Positions 6,907 to 15,912 of a stretch of DNA of 50,777 nucleotides are shown here, one piece after another. How positions within the stretch are numbered: the first letter of the stretch is position 1; every line of letters begins with the position of its first letter. Made by a program: the position numbers and the translations under genes. Source of the DNA: Oligoflexia bacterium (GTDB taxonomy: Bacteria; Bdellovibrionota_G; JANQFH01); NCBI GenBank assembly GCA_028277945.1, contig JANQFH010000048.1, forward strand, positions 1 through 50,777, read 5' to 3'. Under the pieces are notes generated by a model that had not been told where the DNA came from, did not search any database, and saw nothing but the letters and a program-made list of their open reading frames with translations.

Positions 6907-7629
6907 TTAGAGCTCTGCTTTTTGCAGTGCCTCTGCTTGCTGACGCACCAACGCTTGGATGCCTTCGGCAGCAGCTTCGAGCATTTGCTTTTGTTCATCA
7001 ACACTAAAGGGAGATTGCTCTGCAGTGCCCTGAATCTCAACAAAACGGCCGCTGCCGGTCATCACCACGTTCATATCGACATCGCAGCTGGAGTCTTCTT
7101 CATAGTCGAGATCCACCATACAAGTACCCTTTTGTATGCCAACGCTGATAGCTGCCACAGGATCCATCACTGGGTTGGCAATAAGCTCGCCGCGTCCGAC
7201 CAAACGGCTACAGGCGAGCATCAAGGCAATGTAGCCGCCGGTGATGGCAGCCGTGCGAGTACCACCATCTGCCTGGAGCACATCACAGTCAAGGTAGACG
7301 CTCTTGCCTTTGAGCTTCTTCAGATCGCAGATGGCTCGCAACGAGCGACCGATCAAGCGCTGGATCTCATGCGTACGACCACTGACACGACCATAGGACT
7401 CACGGGATTTACGGGTATGGGTTGCACGCGGCAGCATGGAGTACTCTCCCGTTACCCAACCGCGGTCGCTGCCTTCCAAAAACGTTGGCACGGAGTTAAC
7501 GATGCTGGCGTTGCAGAGAACCCGTGTGTTGCCAATCTCAAACAGCACCGAGCCTTCAGGGTATTTGATGTAGTCGAGCGTGATGCGGACAGGGCGCAAC
7601 TCTATAGGGCTACGGCCATTCAAACGCAT
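6907..7629 (-). CDS. rph: Ribonuclease PH
   Basis: Rph is a phosphate-dependent 3'-5' exoribonuclease that trims tRNA precursors. The sequence shows the N-terminal 'GRSPIELRPVRI', 'SRESYGRVSGRTHEIQRLIGRSLRA' (Arg-rich RNA and phosphate binding), 'DCDVLQADGGTRTAAITGGYIAL' and 'VEIQGTAEQSPFS'. Length, about 240 residues, is typical. Two in-frame ATGs lie six bases apart. I chose the second (7629) because AGGAG sits six bases before it but directly abuts the first (7635). It heads the rph-rdgB-tRNA-Pro unit; the enzyme could mature the co-transcribed tRNA. Confidence 0.95.
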   Translation of the reverse strand: MRLNGRSPIELRPVRITLDYIKYPEGSVLFEIGNTRVLCNASIVNSVPTFLEGSDRGWVTGEYSMLPRATHTRKSRESYGRVSGRTHEIQRLIGRSLRAICDLKKLKGKSVYLDCDVLQADGGTRTAAITGGYIALMLACSRLVGRGELIANPVMDPVAAISVGIQKGTCMVDLDYEEDSSCDVDMNVVMTGSGRFVEIQGTAEQSPFSVDEQKQMLEAAAEGIQALVRQQAEALQKAEL

Positions 7630-7792
7630 GCGCATCTCCTATAGATAAAGATGAGTTACGACTAACGATAACGCGGGGGTTCTACCTGGAAGCTGCAAGA
7701 GCGTCAACTACCGTCCAGTTTCTGGTCTCCGCGCCTGCCAGCACAAATTCATTTTAAGTCAACCCATTGATATCAAACACAAAAGAAATGGT

Positions 7793-9220
7793 ATGGGACT
7801 TGCTCTTGCACCACTGCAGATGGCATCGCGAGGCTCGCTAGTTCTCATTTATATGCTGCTGCTTGTTGGTGGTGTGGCGAGCAGCAAAGAGGAGTTCATC
7901 TTGAGCGTCGGTCAACAACAGCTCATCTCACAGTCGCAGAAGATCCATCGTATTGCCCTTGGCAATGCCGCCATCGTCGCTTTGAAGTCTTTGAAGAAAG
8001 GTAAAGAGCTGCTCATCACCGGTAAGTCTCCGGGCACGACTGATCTCATCATCTGGTACGGACGCGGCAAAAAGGTCTTCTCCCTGCATGTTCTGGCTAA
8101 GGACAGTGCGCTGCTGCTGCCAACGGTCAAACAGTTTCTTGCCGAGCTTGAGGGTGTGCAGGTACGGCAGATGGGTAAGGATTTGCTCATCGAAGGTAAG
8201 TTGTTGCGTCCCAACGACCGTCATACCATCCATAGGCTGAGCAAAAACCATCCGCGCATCAAAGACATGACTGAGATGCATCCCAAGGCAATGCAGATCA
8301 CCATGAACTATGTCAAGAGACGGCTTGCTGAGGAGGGGTATTCCGCTCTGAATGTTTCGCTTGGCGGTGACAAGATGTTTATTGTTGGCAGTGTTCACTC
8401 GGAAACCGATCGCAAACGAGCCAGCGAAATCGCCAAAAAAATCTATCCCGATGTCGAGCTTCTTCTCGATACGGAGTTTGGCTCGGGTGAGATGATCTTT
8501 GTGGACGTAAAGATGGTTGAGATACGCAAAAAGGCGCTACTCGCACTGGGCATCCAATGGCAACAGGCCATCCACGCCGACATCAATGCCCAGCTCAGCT
8601 CTAGTGGCTCATCTGCAACCCTTGGCCTGAGCGAAGCCATACCGATCACCATCCACACCTTGCAAGCCAAAGGTCTTGCCAGAATTCTCGCCAACCCCAA
8701 ACTCACCTGCCGCTTTGAGAACGCCTGTACTTTTCACGCCGGCGGTGAGATCCCCATCCCACTCATTGGTGAGAGGCGAGTCAACGTCATCTTCAAAAAC
8801 TATGGTATCCAACTCTCCCTGACACCTCATCTTGTAGCCGGTGATCGGCTCATCATTGAAATCGACATTGAGTTTAGCGATATTGACTTTGCCACCGCCA
8901 TCAACGGCATACCCGGACTGCTTAAAAACAACCTCAAAACCACTGCTAAAGTACGCTTCAACCAAAGCGTTGTGCTCTCTGGTTTGGTGCACCAACACCA
9001 CAGCAAGAACAGCGATAAACTACCACTGTTTGGCAGCCTACCGCTCATTGGTGAGCTGTTTAAGAGTCGTAGCTTTAAACGCGCTGAGAGCGAGTTTCTA
9101 CTCTTTCTCACACCTCTACCCATGATCGCTGGAGACAGACGCACACAGCAGCAGATCGATGCCATGTTAAACCGCTATCGCAAGAGCGGTCAGAAACTCC
9201 GCTATCACCTAAACGATTGA
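7793..9220 (+). CDS. Tad/Flp-type outer-membrane secretin (CpaC/RcpA-like)
   Basis: After a signal-like hydrophobic segment ('LVLIYMLLLVGGVAS'), residues 35-110 form the pilus-assembly N-terminal domain ('LSVGQQQLISQSQKIHRIALGNAAIVAL'). A central BON-like ring region follows. From about residue 230 comes the secretin core, with 'ARILANPKLTC', 'FHAGGEIPIPL' and 'GIQLSLTPHL'. Secretins of this type form the outer-membrane channel for Flp pili or related secretion machines. The gene ends three bases into the first possible start of the ATPase gene, so the two are tightly coupled. No pilin, prepilin peptidase or CpaB/CpaE gene is seen next to it. The start could also be the internal ATG at 7820. 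Confidence 0.88.
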   Translation: MGLALAPLQMASRGSLVLIYMLLLVGGVASSKEEFILSVGQQQLISQSQKIHRIALGNAAIVALKSLKKGKELLITGKSPGTTDLIIWYGRGKKVFSLHVLAKDSALLLPTVKQFLAELEGVQVRQMGKDLLIEGKLLRPNDRHTIHRLSKNHPRIKDMTEMHPKAMQITMNYVKRRLAEEGYSALNVSLGGDKMFIVGSVHSETDRKRASEIAKKIYPDVELLLDTEFGSGEMIFVDVKMVEIRKKALLALGIQWQQAIHADINAQLSSSGSSATLGLSEAIPITIHTLQAKGLARILANPKLTCRFENACTFHAGGEIPIPLIGERRVNVIFKNYGIQLSLTPHLVAGDRLIIEIDIEFSDIDFATAINGIPGLLKNNLKTTAKVRFNQSVVLSGLVHQHHSKNSDKLPLFGSLPLIGELFKSRSFKRAESEFLLFLTPLPMIAGDRRTQQQIDAMLNRYRKSGQKLRYHLND

Positions 9221-9237
9221 GCTGGTTGAGGTGTCGT

Positions 9238-10749
9238 GTGCTTGTTGAAGTAACTACATCATCGCAACAAAAGATAGAGCATCTCCTACAAGAAAAGAGC
9301 GCACTCATTGGCAAATCAGAAGAGTGCAACATACAGCTACACGGCAACAGCATCAGTCGAGAGCACTGTCGATTAAGCACCGCCAACAGCGGTGTGTTGG
9401 TGGCAGACCTTGGCAGTACCAACGGTACTTACTTCAAAGGCCAGAGACAAGAGCGCTTTGAGCTGCAATACCCTAAAGATCGCTTTCAGATAGGAGATTA
9501 TACGCTACGCCTACGGCAAGCAGAGTGCTGTCAGCAGCCCTTTGCCGAGCAGCGAGGCCTGCAACTACTGCACCGCTTGCATCAGCAGTTCATCCAACAG
9601 AGTGATGCTGCCACCCTATCAGATGACAACAAGATCAAAACTGCACTTACAAGCATGATCACTGCGATCCAAGAGAGCATACCGTTGTGGTGCAATACCG
9701 AAATGTTGGCAACCAGGTTAATCGAAGAGATCAGCGGACTCGGGCCCATAGACAAGTACTTCACTGATCCAACCATCTCCGAGATTATGGTCAACGGCCC
9801 AAACCAAATCTATATTGAGCGAGCTGGCAAACTCCACAAAACCGCTGATCGCTTTCTCAACAATGCCAGCCTATTGCACTGTATTCAGAAGATCATCACC
9901 CCAGTAGGACGCAGTGTCGATGAACATCAGCCTATGGTCGATGCTCGCATTCCAGGGAGGGCGCGCGTTAATGCAATTATCCCACCGCTGTCGCTAAACG
10001 GTCCAGCTTTGACGATTCGTAAGTTCACCAGCCATAACCTCACCATCGAACATCTTGTCGAGCAGGGCGCTCTAAGTGAAACCGCCGCCGCCTGCTTACA
10101 ACGGGTGGTGAAAAAACGGCGTAATATGGTTGTTGTTGGTGGTACGGACAGCGGCAAGACAACACTGCTCAACCTGCTCTCTACCTATATCGATCCAGCC
10201 GAGCGCATCATTACCATAGAAGATACCGCCGAGCTTGATCTGCGTCAGCCGCATGTTCTCTCTCTAGAAGCAAGGCCAGCGAACCTCGAGGAGCGTGGTC
10301 GCATTAGTATTCGCGATCTGGTGCGCAATGCCTTGCGTATGCGCCCGGATCGTCTGCTCATTGGTGAGTGTCGCAGTGGCGAGGCGCTCGATATGTTGCA
10401 AGCCATGAACACCGGCCATGATGGTTGCATGACCACGCTCCACGCCAACTCAACGCGGGAAGCCCTCACACGCCTGGAAACCATGTGTTTGCTTGCCGAT
10501 GTCGACCTACCTATCCGAGCGATCCGCCAGCAAATCAGCGCCGCCATTGATCTCATTGTCTATTTGCAACGGCAACAAGATGGCCAGCGCATCATTACAA
10601 CCATCACAGAAGTGTGCGGCCTCGAAGAGGAGACCATCACCACACAAGATCTCTTTGTCCGTGGCAAACAGAAGCGCTTACAACCCACGGGGATTGTCCC
10701 CGACTTTTTAGCAGGAGAGATGGATGCGATCTCTTGTTTTAACTCTTAA
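9238..10749 (+). CDS. FHA domain fused to CpaF/TadA secretion ATPase
   Basis: Residues 1-95 form a forkhead-associated domain ('IGKSEECNIQLHGNSISREHCRL...DLGSTNGTY'), which binds phosphothreonine. The rest is a type II/IV secretion ATPase: 'DPTISEIMVNGP', the Walker A 'GGTDSGKTT' near residue 300, 'ITIEDTAEL' and 'LRMRPDRLLIGECR'. CpaF powers assembly of Tad pili. In Walker A the usual Gly before Ser is Asp here, still within GxxxxGKT. I chose GTG at 9238 because GAGG lies six bases upstream; TTG codons at 9217 and 9226 are possible. The FHA fusion suggests control by a Ser/Thr kinase. It overlaps tadB by 26 bases. Confidence 0.88.
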   Translation: MLVEVTTSSQQKIEHLLQEKSALIGKSEECNIQLHGNSISREHCRLSTANSGVLVADLGSTNGTYFKGQRQERFELQYPKDRFQIGDYTLRLRQAECCQQPFAEQRGLQLLHRLHQQFIQQSDAATLSDDNKIKTALTSMITAIQESIPLWCNTEMLATRLIEEISGLGPIDKYFTDPTISEIMVNGPNQIYIERAGKLHKTADRFLNNASLLHCIQKIITPVGRSVDEHQPMVDARIPGRARVNAIIPPLSLNGPALTIRKFTSHNLTIEHLVEQGALSETAAACLQRVVKKRRNMVVVGGTDSGKTTLLNLLSTYIDPAERIITIEDTAELDLRQPHVLSLEARPANLEERGRISIRDLVRNALRMRPDRLLIGECRSGEALDMLQAMNTGHDGCMTTLHANSTREALTRLETMCLLADVDLPIRAIRQQISAAIDLIVYLQRQQDGQRIITTITEVCGLEEETITTQDLFVRGKQKRLQPTGIVPDFLAGEMDAISCFNS

Positions 10750-11335
10750 AACCGGACTGTATCGTGGCCTCTCTTGGTTACGGCTCCGCCGCCAAAGAGT
10801 GCGGCTGCAGCAACAGCTGCCAGCTGCCATAGGTCTGTTAACGACAGCCATGGCGGCTGGACACAGTCTCAAGAGCAGCCTTCGAGAATTGGCCGAGACT
10901 ATGGATGAGCCATTGTCTTTGCTCTTTGCCAACACGCTGAGCCACCACGCTGCTGGAGAACCACTAGAGAAAGCCTTAGAGCCGCTATTACGCAATCACC
11001 CCTCGGAAGAGATGGAGCTCTTGGTCAGCGCCATCCTCTCAGCCATGGAGTCAGGTGGCAGTATCCGGCAAGTACTGAACCGAATTGAGTCCATGGCACT
11101 GAGCAAAAAAGCACTGCGCGAACGTCTTCAGGCAATGACCGCACAATCGCGGCTGCAGGGAATCATCATGGCCATGCTACCTTTGTTTGTCATGGCAGCA
11201 ATCTACATGATGGACCCAGAGTATCTGCAGCCGATCTTGCAAACCAACCATGGCAGGTGGGTGCTCATGGGTACGCTCATCATGAACGGTATAGGACTTT
11301 TATGGATCCGTCGTATCAGCCGTATCTCTATCTGA
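10724..11335 (+). CDS. TadB-like type II secretion F-domain protein
   Basis: The 203-residue protein has the GspF/TadB cytoplasmic helical domain ('LLTTAMAAGHSLKSSLRELAETM', 'LLVSAILSAMESGGSIRQVLNRI'). Two C-terminal membrane segments follow ('GIIMAMLPLFVMAAIYMM' and 'WVLMGTLIMNGIGLLWI'). It is shorter than typical TadB (about 300 aa) because it lacks the extra N-terminal membrane helices. The start overlaps cpaF by 26 bases and the end overlaps tadC, so the set is one operon. It should form the inner-membrane platform with TadC. Confidence 0.82.
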   Translation: MRSLVLTLKTGLYRGLSWLRLRRQRVRLQQQLPAAIGLLTTAMAAGHSLKSSLRELAETMDEPLSLLFANTLSHHAAGEPLEKALEPLLRNHPSEEMELLVSAILSAMESGGSIRQVLNRIESMALSKKALRERLQAMTAQSRLQGIIMAMLPLFVMAAIYMMDPEYLQPILQTNHGRWVLMGTLIMNGIGLLWIRRISRISI

Positions 11336-12090
11336 GCTTGCGACTGTTCCAAGTAATTGTGCTGTTGTTCGCCCTCGCGCTATTTCACCGCGAGTTGCTG
11401 CCAACCGTGGTAAAGCGAACAAGCCAATGGCTACAAAGGCTACCCGTCAGACAACGCTTGCTACCACAGCTTGATGACAAAAGCTGTGCTCTTGCCCTGC
11501 GCTATGGTGTCATGGTTGCCGTCACCCTCTGGTCGTTCAACCTCATCAGCGGGAGCCTATTGAGCGATCTACCACTCTGGGCGCTATTCCTCACAACAAC
11601 AGCGCTGATATTGTCACCTATCCGTAAACAACGACGTTATCGACAAAAAATCCATCGTGCCCTTCCCCACTGTTGTGATCTTGTGGCGCTGATGCTCCAA
11701 TCGGGGCAAGGCCTAACCATGGCACTGCTACGCACGAGTAAATTCCGTAGTATTGCGCCACTTGGTGCAGAGATTACCGGTGTACTCCAGAGAGCTGAGG
11801 CAGGAAAACCTTTAGGTGAAGCGTTGCATGAGATGGCTGTTAAGTTCAACCTGCCAGAGCTACGCACCATGGTGGATGCCATGGCGCTCAGCCACAGAAC
11901 CGGTGGTCAGTTGGCGAGCACCCTGCGTGAGTTGGCGCAGCGTTTTACTGCCGAACAGCTACGACTTGCAGATCTGCACGCTAATAAGGTACCGGTAAAA
12001 CTGCTGGCGCCACTGTTTCTCTGTATCTTTCCAGCAACTTTCCTACTGCTCTTTTATCCGCTGCTGTATCGGCTCTTTCACAGCTTTTAG
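11302..12090 (+). CDS. TadC-like type II secretion F-domain protein
   Basis: The protein has an N-terminal membrane segment ('LSLRLFQVIVLLFALALF') and a second hydrophobic pair. The F-domain follows ('HRALPHCCDLVALMLQSGQGLTMALL', 'LRTMVDAMALSHRTGGQLASTLRELAQRF'), then a final membrane helix ('LLAPLFLCIFPATFLLLFYPLLY'). The ATG at 11302 (MDPSYQPYL) is preceded by an AGGA element and overlaps tadB by 34 bases; an upstream in-frame start would add residues that lie inside tadB. It is the partner of TadB in the inner-membrane platform. Length of about 262 residues is close to family norm. Confidence 0.82.
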   Translation: MDPSYQPYLYLSLRLFQVIVLLFALALFHRELLPTVVKRTSQWLQRLPVRQRLLPQLDDKSCALALRYGVMVAVTLWSFNLISGSLLSDLPLWALFLTTTALILSPIRKQRRYRQKIHRALPHCCDLVALMLQSGQGLTMALLRTSKFRSIAPLGAEITGVLQRAEAGKPLGEALHEMAVKFNLPELRTMVDAMALSHRTGGQLASTLRELAQRFTAEQLRLADLHANKVPVKLLAPLFLCIFPATFLLLFYPLLYRLFHSF

Positions 12091-12091
12091 C

Positions 12092-12118
12092 GTTATCAAC
12101 CAGCCTTCAGTTGATAAC
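12092..12118. terminator. Hairpin between convergent tadC and esterase genes
   Basis: Nine-base perfect arms (GTTATCAAC and GTTGATAAC) surround a nine-base loop just after the tadC stop codon. There is no long T-run on either side. Its position between convergent genes suggests a bidirectional terminator or mRNA 3'-end stabiliser. Confidence 0.45.
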
Positions 12119-12146
12119 ACAGAAAGAGGTGGTAGAAGTTGACATC

Positions 12147-13142
12147 TTATGAACTCAGGGCGGCTACCACCTGAGGGATACTGCGCTTTTTTTGCTCTCG
12201 TCTTAGCAGACCGTGATCGGAGTCATACTCCTCATAGACGTGTTTGATGCCAAACTCATGCAGCTTCTCTGAGAGCTGCCTGGAACCGAGGTAGAGATTG
12301 TATTGATCCTGCTTGCCGCAGTCGACAAAGCAGAACTTTAACTTCTGTAGATTTTCCTTATAAGGCTCCACCATATGCACAGGGTCAAACTTGAGCCATT
12401 TCTGCCAAATCTCCATGTTTAGCTTGCCGCTGTACGGATCAAAGGGCAGCTCAAAGCCAAGCGGCTTGGCATTAGGATTAGGCGAGTAACAGGCTGCCAT
12501 GGCGGTAAGCATTAAAGTGGTCATAAACTGATCATCCTTGGGTTGGATCTCAGGAATCCTGCGTACAAAGTTCTCTAACTTGTAGTCATACTTTTCCATG
12601 GCTTGCACAAACTGAGGCACAAGATTCAGAAAGACATATTCAAAGCCACTATCACCACAGTGATTAGCAAACGCCTGAAAGATATCCGGATACCTTGCAG
12701 CCAACGAAAAAGAGCCAATGCCGCCGCTGGAGCCACCCACACAGCCTCTGTTGCCGTTGGTACGAAACTGGCTGTCGATAAAGGGCACTAACTCTTTAAC
12801 AATGTAGTCTTCATAATCGCCAACCGCTGATGAATTGACATACTGGCTGCCGCCTAAATAGGTAAGGCAGTCTGGCATGACATAGATAACCCCTTGCATG
12901 CCCTTTTCTTCAATAAGCTCATCAAGGATTTGATCCCAAGATTGAAAAAGAAACTTCTTGTTGAGATACATCTCCCCTGAGCCGGTAAATCCAGTAAGCC
13001 CGAAAATCACCGGATAGCGCTTCTCAGAACTAGCGTAACCCGGTGGCAGGTAGACGGGGAAACGCCTTACACAAGGATCCTTAAGGGGATTGTTCTTAAG
13101 CACTTCACTGTGATGTTCGACAAAGACAATTTCGCCAGGCAT
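12147..13142 (-). CDS. Esterase D-type alpha/beta hydrolase
   Basis: The 331-residue cytoplasmic protein (no signal peptide) matches the putative esterase family that includes S-formylglutathione hydrolase. Visible elements are 'FPVYLPPGY', 'YPVIFGLTGFTGSG', the nucleophile elbow 'GGSSGGIGS', a late acidic segment 'DCGKQDQYNLY' and the catalytic His in 'EYDSDHGLL'. The true substrate is not clear; carboxylesters or thioesters are likely. It lies 17 bases after the enolase gene in the same direction, so it may be expressed with it. Confidence 0.8.
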   Translation of the reverse strand: MPGEIVFVEHHSEVLKNNPLKDPCVRRFPVYLPPGYASSEKRYPVIFGLTGFTGSGEMYLNKKFLFQSWDQILDELIEEKGMQGVIYVMPDCLTYLGGSQYVNSSAVGDYEDYIVKELVPFIDSQFRTNGNRGCVGGSSGGIGSFSLAARYPDIFQAFANHCGDSGFEYVFLNLVPQFVQAMEKYDYKLENFVRRIPEIQPKDDQFMTTLMLTAMAACYSPNPNAKPLGFELPFDPYSGKLNMEIWQKWLKFDPVHMVEPYKENLQKLKFCFVDCGKQDQYNLYLGSRQLSEKLHEFGIKHVYEEYDSDHGLLRREQKKRSIPQVVAALSS

Positions 13143-13159
13143 GAAACCTCCCCATTACC

Positions 13160-14446
13160 CTATTGCCGCAATACCTTCGTGCCAGCATAACGCGCCCGCT
13201 CACCCAGCTGCTCATGGATGCGTAGCAGCTGATTGTACTTGGCTACCCGGTCACTGCGACAGAGCGAACCGGTTTTGATCTGTGCCGCCTCACTAGCGAC
13301 GGCTAGATCGGCAATAAAGGCGTCTGAAGTCTCACCACTACGATGTGAGATAACAGAGCTCCACCCGGCACCTCTTGCTAACTTCATCGTCTCCATGGTT
13401 TCGGTCAGCGTGCCAATCTGATTGAGCTTGAGTAGAATGCCGTTACTTGCAGCTTCTGCTATACCGCGCTCAAGAAGCTTTGGATGGGTCACATAGATAT
13501 CATCACCCACGAGCTGTAGCCGATCTCCAAGCTTGCGATTGAGCTGTTGCCAACCCTGCCAGTCCTCCTCATGCAAGGGGTCTTCAAGCGAGTAGATAGG
13601 AAAGCTGCGACAGAGCCTGTCGTAGTAGTCGATGAGCTCAGCGGTGGTTAACGCCTGACCACCGACGCGGTAACGACCCTCTACATGAAACTCGCTGGCA
13701 GCAGCGTCACAGGCGAGGTAGATCTGTTGGCCAAGGTTGTAGCCCGCGGCCTCTACAGCAGCAGCAATCAGCTCAAACGCCTCTTCGTTGCTCTTGAGGT
13801 CAGGAGCATAGCCGCCTTCATCACCCACGTTAGTCGCATAGCCTTTCTGTTTGAGGATCGCCTTGAGATGATGAAAGACTTCAACACCACTGCGTAGCGC
13901 TTCAGGAAAATCGCTAAAGCCTATGGGGGCAATCATAAACTCTTGGATGTCGAGATTGTTATCGGCGTGTGCACCGCCATTGAGGATGTTCATCATGGGT
14001 ACGGGTAGCAGCGTAGGTTTATCAACACCAAAGCACGATCCCAAATAGACAAATAGCGGTTGGCGTTTGTAGGCAGCAGCGGCTCTGGCCACGGCAAGCG
14101 AAACACCGAGCGTGGCATTAGCGCCAAGCTTTGTCTTAGCCGGAGTACCATCAAGCTCGACAAGCTGTCGATCAAGCTCTTGCTGCTGCAAAACCGATTG
14201 ACCCACGAATGCTGCAGCGATGATATCGCCGACGTTGGCCACCGCCTTACGTACACCTTTGCCCAAGTAACGCTGCCTATCGCCATCGCGCAGCTCCAAG
14301 GCCTCATGCGTGCCGGTAGAGGCGCCAGAGGGCACCATGGCCCGTCCACACACAGCCGAATCCAGATGCACCTCAACCTCAAGCGTTGGGTTGCCGCGTG
14401 AATCCAACACTTCTCTCGCTCTTAGCTCCTGGATTTCTGACATCAA
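13160..14446 (-). CDS. eno: Enolase
   Basis: Enolase converts 2-phosphoglycerate to phosphoenolpyruvate in glycolysis. The 428 residues are full length. Motifs include '[17 protein letters not shown]', '[19 protein letters not shown]', '[23 protein letters not shown]', '[11 protein letters not shown]', '[16 protein letters not shown]' with the catalytic Lys, and '[18 protein letters not shown]'. It lies nine bases after the deoxynucleoside kinase gene, on the same strand. Confidence 0.97.
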   Translation of the reverse strand: MMSEIQELRAREVLDSRGNPTLEVEVHLDSAVCGRAMVPSGASTGTHEALELRDGDRQRYLGKGVRKAVANVGDIIAAAFVGQSVLQQQELDRQLVELDGTPAKTKLGANATLGVSLAVARAAAAYKRQPLFVYLGSCFGVDKPTLLPVPMMNILNGGAHADNNLDIQEFMIAPIGFSDFPEALRSGVEVFHHLKAILKQKGYATNVGDEGGYAPDLKSNEEAFELIAAAVEAAGYNLGQQIYLACDAAASEFHVEGRYRVGGQALTTAELIDYYDRLCRSFPIYSLEDPLHEEDWQGWQQLNRKLGDRLQLVGDDIYVTHPKLLERGIAEAASNGILLKLNQIGTLTETMETMKLARGAGWSSVISHRSGETSDAFIADLAVASEAAQIKTGSLCRSDRVAKYNQLLRIHEQLGERARYAGTKVLRQ

Positions 14447-14455
14447 CGATCCAAA

Positions 14456-15082
14456 TTAAGTGGGAACAAAATGGTGCACACCACTCCTGACACGTTCCAT
14501 TTCTCTTGTTAGTTCATCCACGTGACGGTCATCAGAAAAAAAGTCTGCCTTTGACGTATTGATAACCAGAAGCGGCGAAAGATTGTAGCTAAAAAAGTAA
14601 TTATTAAAAGCCTCGCTCATGGCCTCAATGTAGTCCGGTGGTACATCACGACTATAAGGGTAGACGCTCTTTTGTAATCGTTCATAGAGGACTTCCGGTT
14701 GTGACTGCAAATAGATAACAAGATCAGGTACAGGCGCTTGCATATCAAGCGTGCGTAGTAGTTTATCGTATAGCATGAACTCATCCTGACTGAGATGTAG
14801 CTGTGCAAAAATGTGCTCACCAACAAAGAGATAATCAGACATTACCTGCTGCTGAAACAGATCAACCTGGAGAATCTCTTTCTGCTGGTTGTAGCGACTG
14901 AGCAGAGAAAAGATCTGGGTCTGGAAGGCGTGCTTTTCCATGTCCTGGAAAAAAGAGGGCAGAAAGGGGTTGTCGACCTCGAGAACGAGCTTGGCGTTGA
15001 GACGGCCGGCGAGAATCTTGGTGAGGCTGGTTTTTCCCGACCCGAGAGGACCTTCGATGACGATAAACCGCCGGTCTTGCAT
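14456..15082 (-). CDS. Deoxynucleoside kinase
   Basis: This salvage enzyme phosphorylates deoxynucleosides with ATP. The 208 residues contain a Walker A loop 'IEGPLGSGKTSL' at the N-terminus, 'LEVDNPFLPSFFQD' (the substrate Glu region), 'MSDYLFVGEHIFA' in the position of the DRS-like motif, and 'LVIYLQSQPEVLYERLQKS' with the lid 'YSRDVP'. This matches the dAK/dGK/dCK-like family found in deltaproteobacteria and Firmicutes. The preferred base cannot be told. It is the first gene of a kinase-enolase-esterase run. Confidence 0.88.
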   Translation of the reverse strand: MQDRRFIVIEGPLGSGKTSLTKILAGRLNAKLVLEVDNPFLPSFFQDMEKHAFQTQIFSLLSRYNQQKEILQVDLFQQQVMSDYLFVGEHIFAQLHLSQDEFMLYDKLLRTLDMQAPVPDLVIYLQSQPEVLYERLQKSVYPYSRDVPPDYIEAMSEAFNNYFFSYNLSPLLVINTSKADFFSDDRHVDELTREMERVRSGVHHFVPT

Positions 15083-15202
15083 CAGCGCGAGTTTATCAAA
15101 GGTTCTATTGCTGGCAACGATTTAGCCTCTAGCAGCGTATTATAAAAAGGGAACTAAAGTTAACAAAAAATGGAGTGGTATATAAATAATTTTTTTTAAT
15201 AT

Positions 15203-15232
15203 TTGATTATCGAATAGTTATACGTTTATAAT
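15203..15232 (+). promoter_or_regulatory. Sigma-70-like promoter for the secreted protein/matrixin unit
   Basis: TTGATT at 15203-15208, an 18-base spacer and a perfect TATAAT at 15227-15232 lie in an AT-rich stretch 44 bases before the next ATG. A GGAGGAG ribosome binding site follows near 15263. The T-rich flank could also act as an UP element. Confidence 0.55.
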
Positions 15233-15275
15233 ATAGTAATTAATGTTAGCATAAAAGCTCCGGGAGGAGAGCAAC

Positions 15276-15815
15276 ATGCTGAAGCGAACAACCCCGCAAC
15301 TTCTGCTGACCCTACTAGCACTCTGGCTACTGCCGCTTGGTGCCTACAGCACAACTATCCTTGAACTATCCTTCAACGAACTCACCAAACAGTCTACGGA
15401 TATCGTTCACGGTCATGTCATTAGCCAAAAACAGACCAAGAGCGACGATGGTCAGTATATTTTCACAACCAGCAAGGTATTGGTGGACACCGCTCTAAAG
15501 GGCGAAAAGACCACGGTCTCCGTCAGCCAACTGGGAGGGACCATCGGCGATACCTCGGTGCGGGCATTTGGTGTCGTGCTGCTACAACCTGAACAAGAGG
15601 TTGTACTCTTCCTTGAACAGCAGCCGAGCAGCCTACACAAAATCACCGGTATGCAGGGCCTCTACTTGGTCCACAACGGCATTGCCTACCCGGCAAAGGC
15701 TCCGCAAACCGAATACGTAACCAAAGACGCCTTGGGCAAACTGACTGAAAGCCCTGGGCTTAAGAAGGCACTTCCCCTGAAACAACTCTTTGATCAGGTG
15801 AAAGCTGCCAATTAG
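15276..15815 (+). CDS. Secreted hypothetical protein beside a matrixin protease (179 aa)
   Basis: A clear signal peptide ('LLLTLLALWLLPLGAYSTT', cleavage after about residue 25) is followed by a compact domain rich in beta-strand residues. It opens with 'LELSFNELTKQSTDIVHGHVISQ', a pattern I associate with small exported proteins found near matrixin-like proteases; I cannot name the family with certainty. Ribosome binding site GGAGGAG lies seven bases before the ATG. The gene is 97 bases upstream of the matrixin gene in the same direction. A role as inhibitor or chaperone of the protease is possible, but rests only on context. Confidence 0.8.
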   Translation: MLKRTTPQLLLTLLALWLLPLGAYSTTILELSFNELTKQSTDIVHGHVISQKQTKSDDGQYIFTTSKVLVDTALKGEKTTVSVSQLGGTIGDTSVRAFGVVLLQPEQEVVLFLEQQPSSLHKITGMQGLYLVHNGIAYPAKAPQTEYVTKDALGKLTESPGLKKALPLKQLFDQVKAAN

Positions 15816-15825
15816 ATCAACCAAC

Positions 15826-15869
15826 AGAGGACATCACAACGGAGGAAACACATGACCTAACGGTCCTCT
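15826..15869 (+). promoter_or_regulatory. Leader hairpin enclosing a two-codon ORF
   Basis: Seven-base arms AGAGGAC (15826-15832) and GTCCTCT (15863-15869) enclose a strong GGAGG site and the minimal frame ATG-ACC-TAA at 15852-15860; an A-rich stretch follows. It lies between the secreted protein gene and the matrixin gene, which has its own AAGGAG before 15913. It may be a translated leader or the relic of a lost gene start. Confidence 0.4.
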
Positions 15870-15912
15870 AAAAAATTGCCTGGCCAACTCTAAAAACCTA
15901 AAGGAGCCAAAC

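Noticed and set aside
6922-7644. Long plus-strand open frame of 240 codons
   Set aside because: It lies antisense to rph over nearly its whole length and has the His/Thr-rich composition of a shadow frame.
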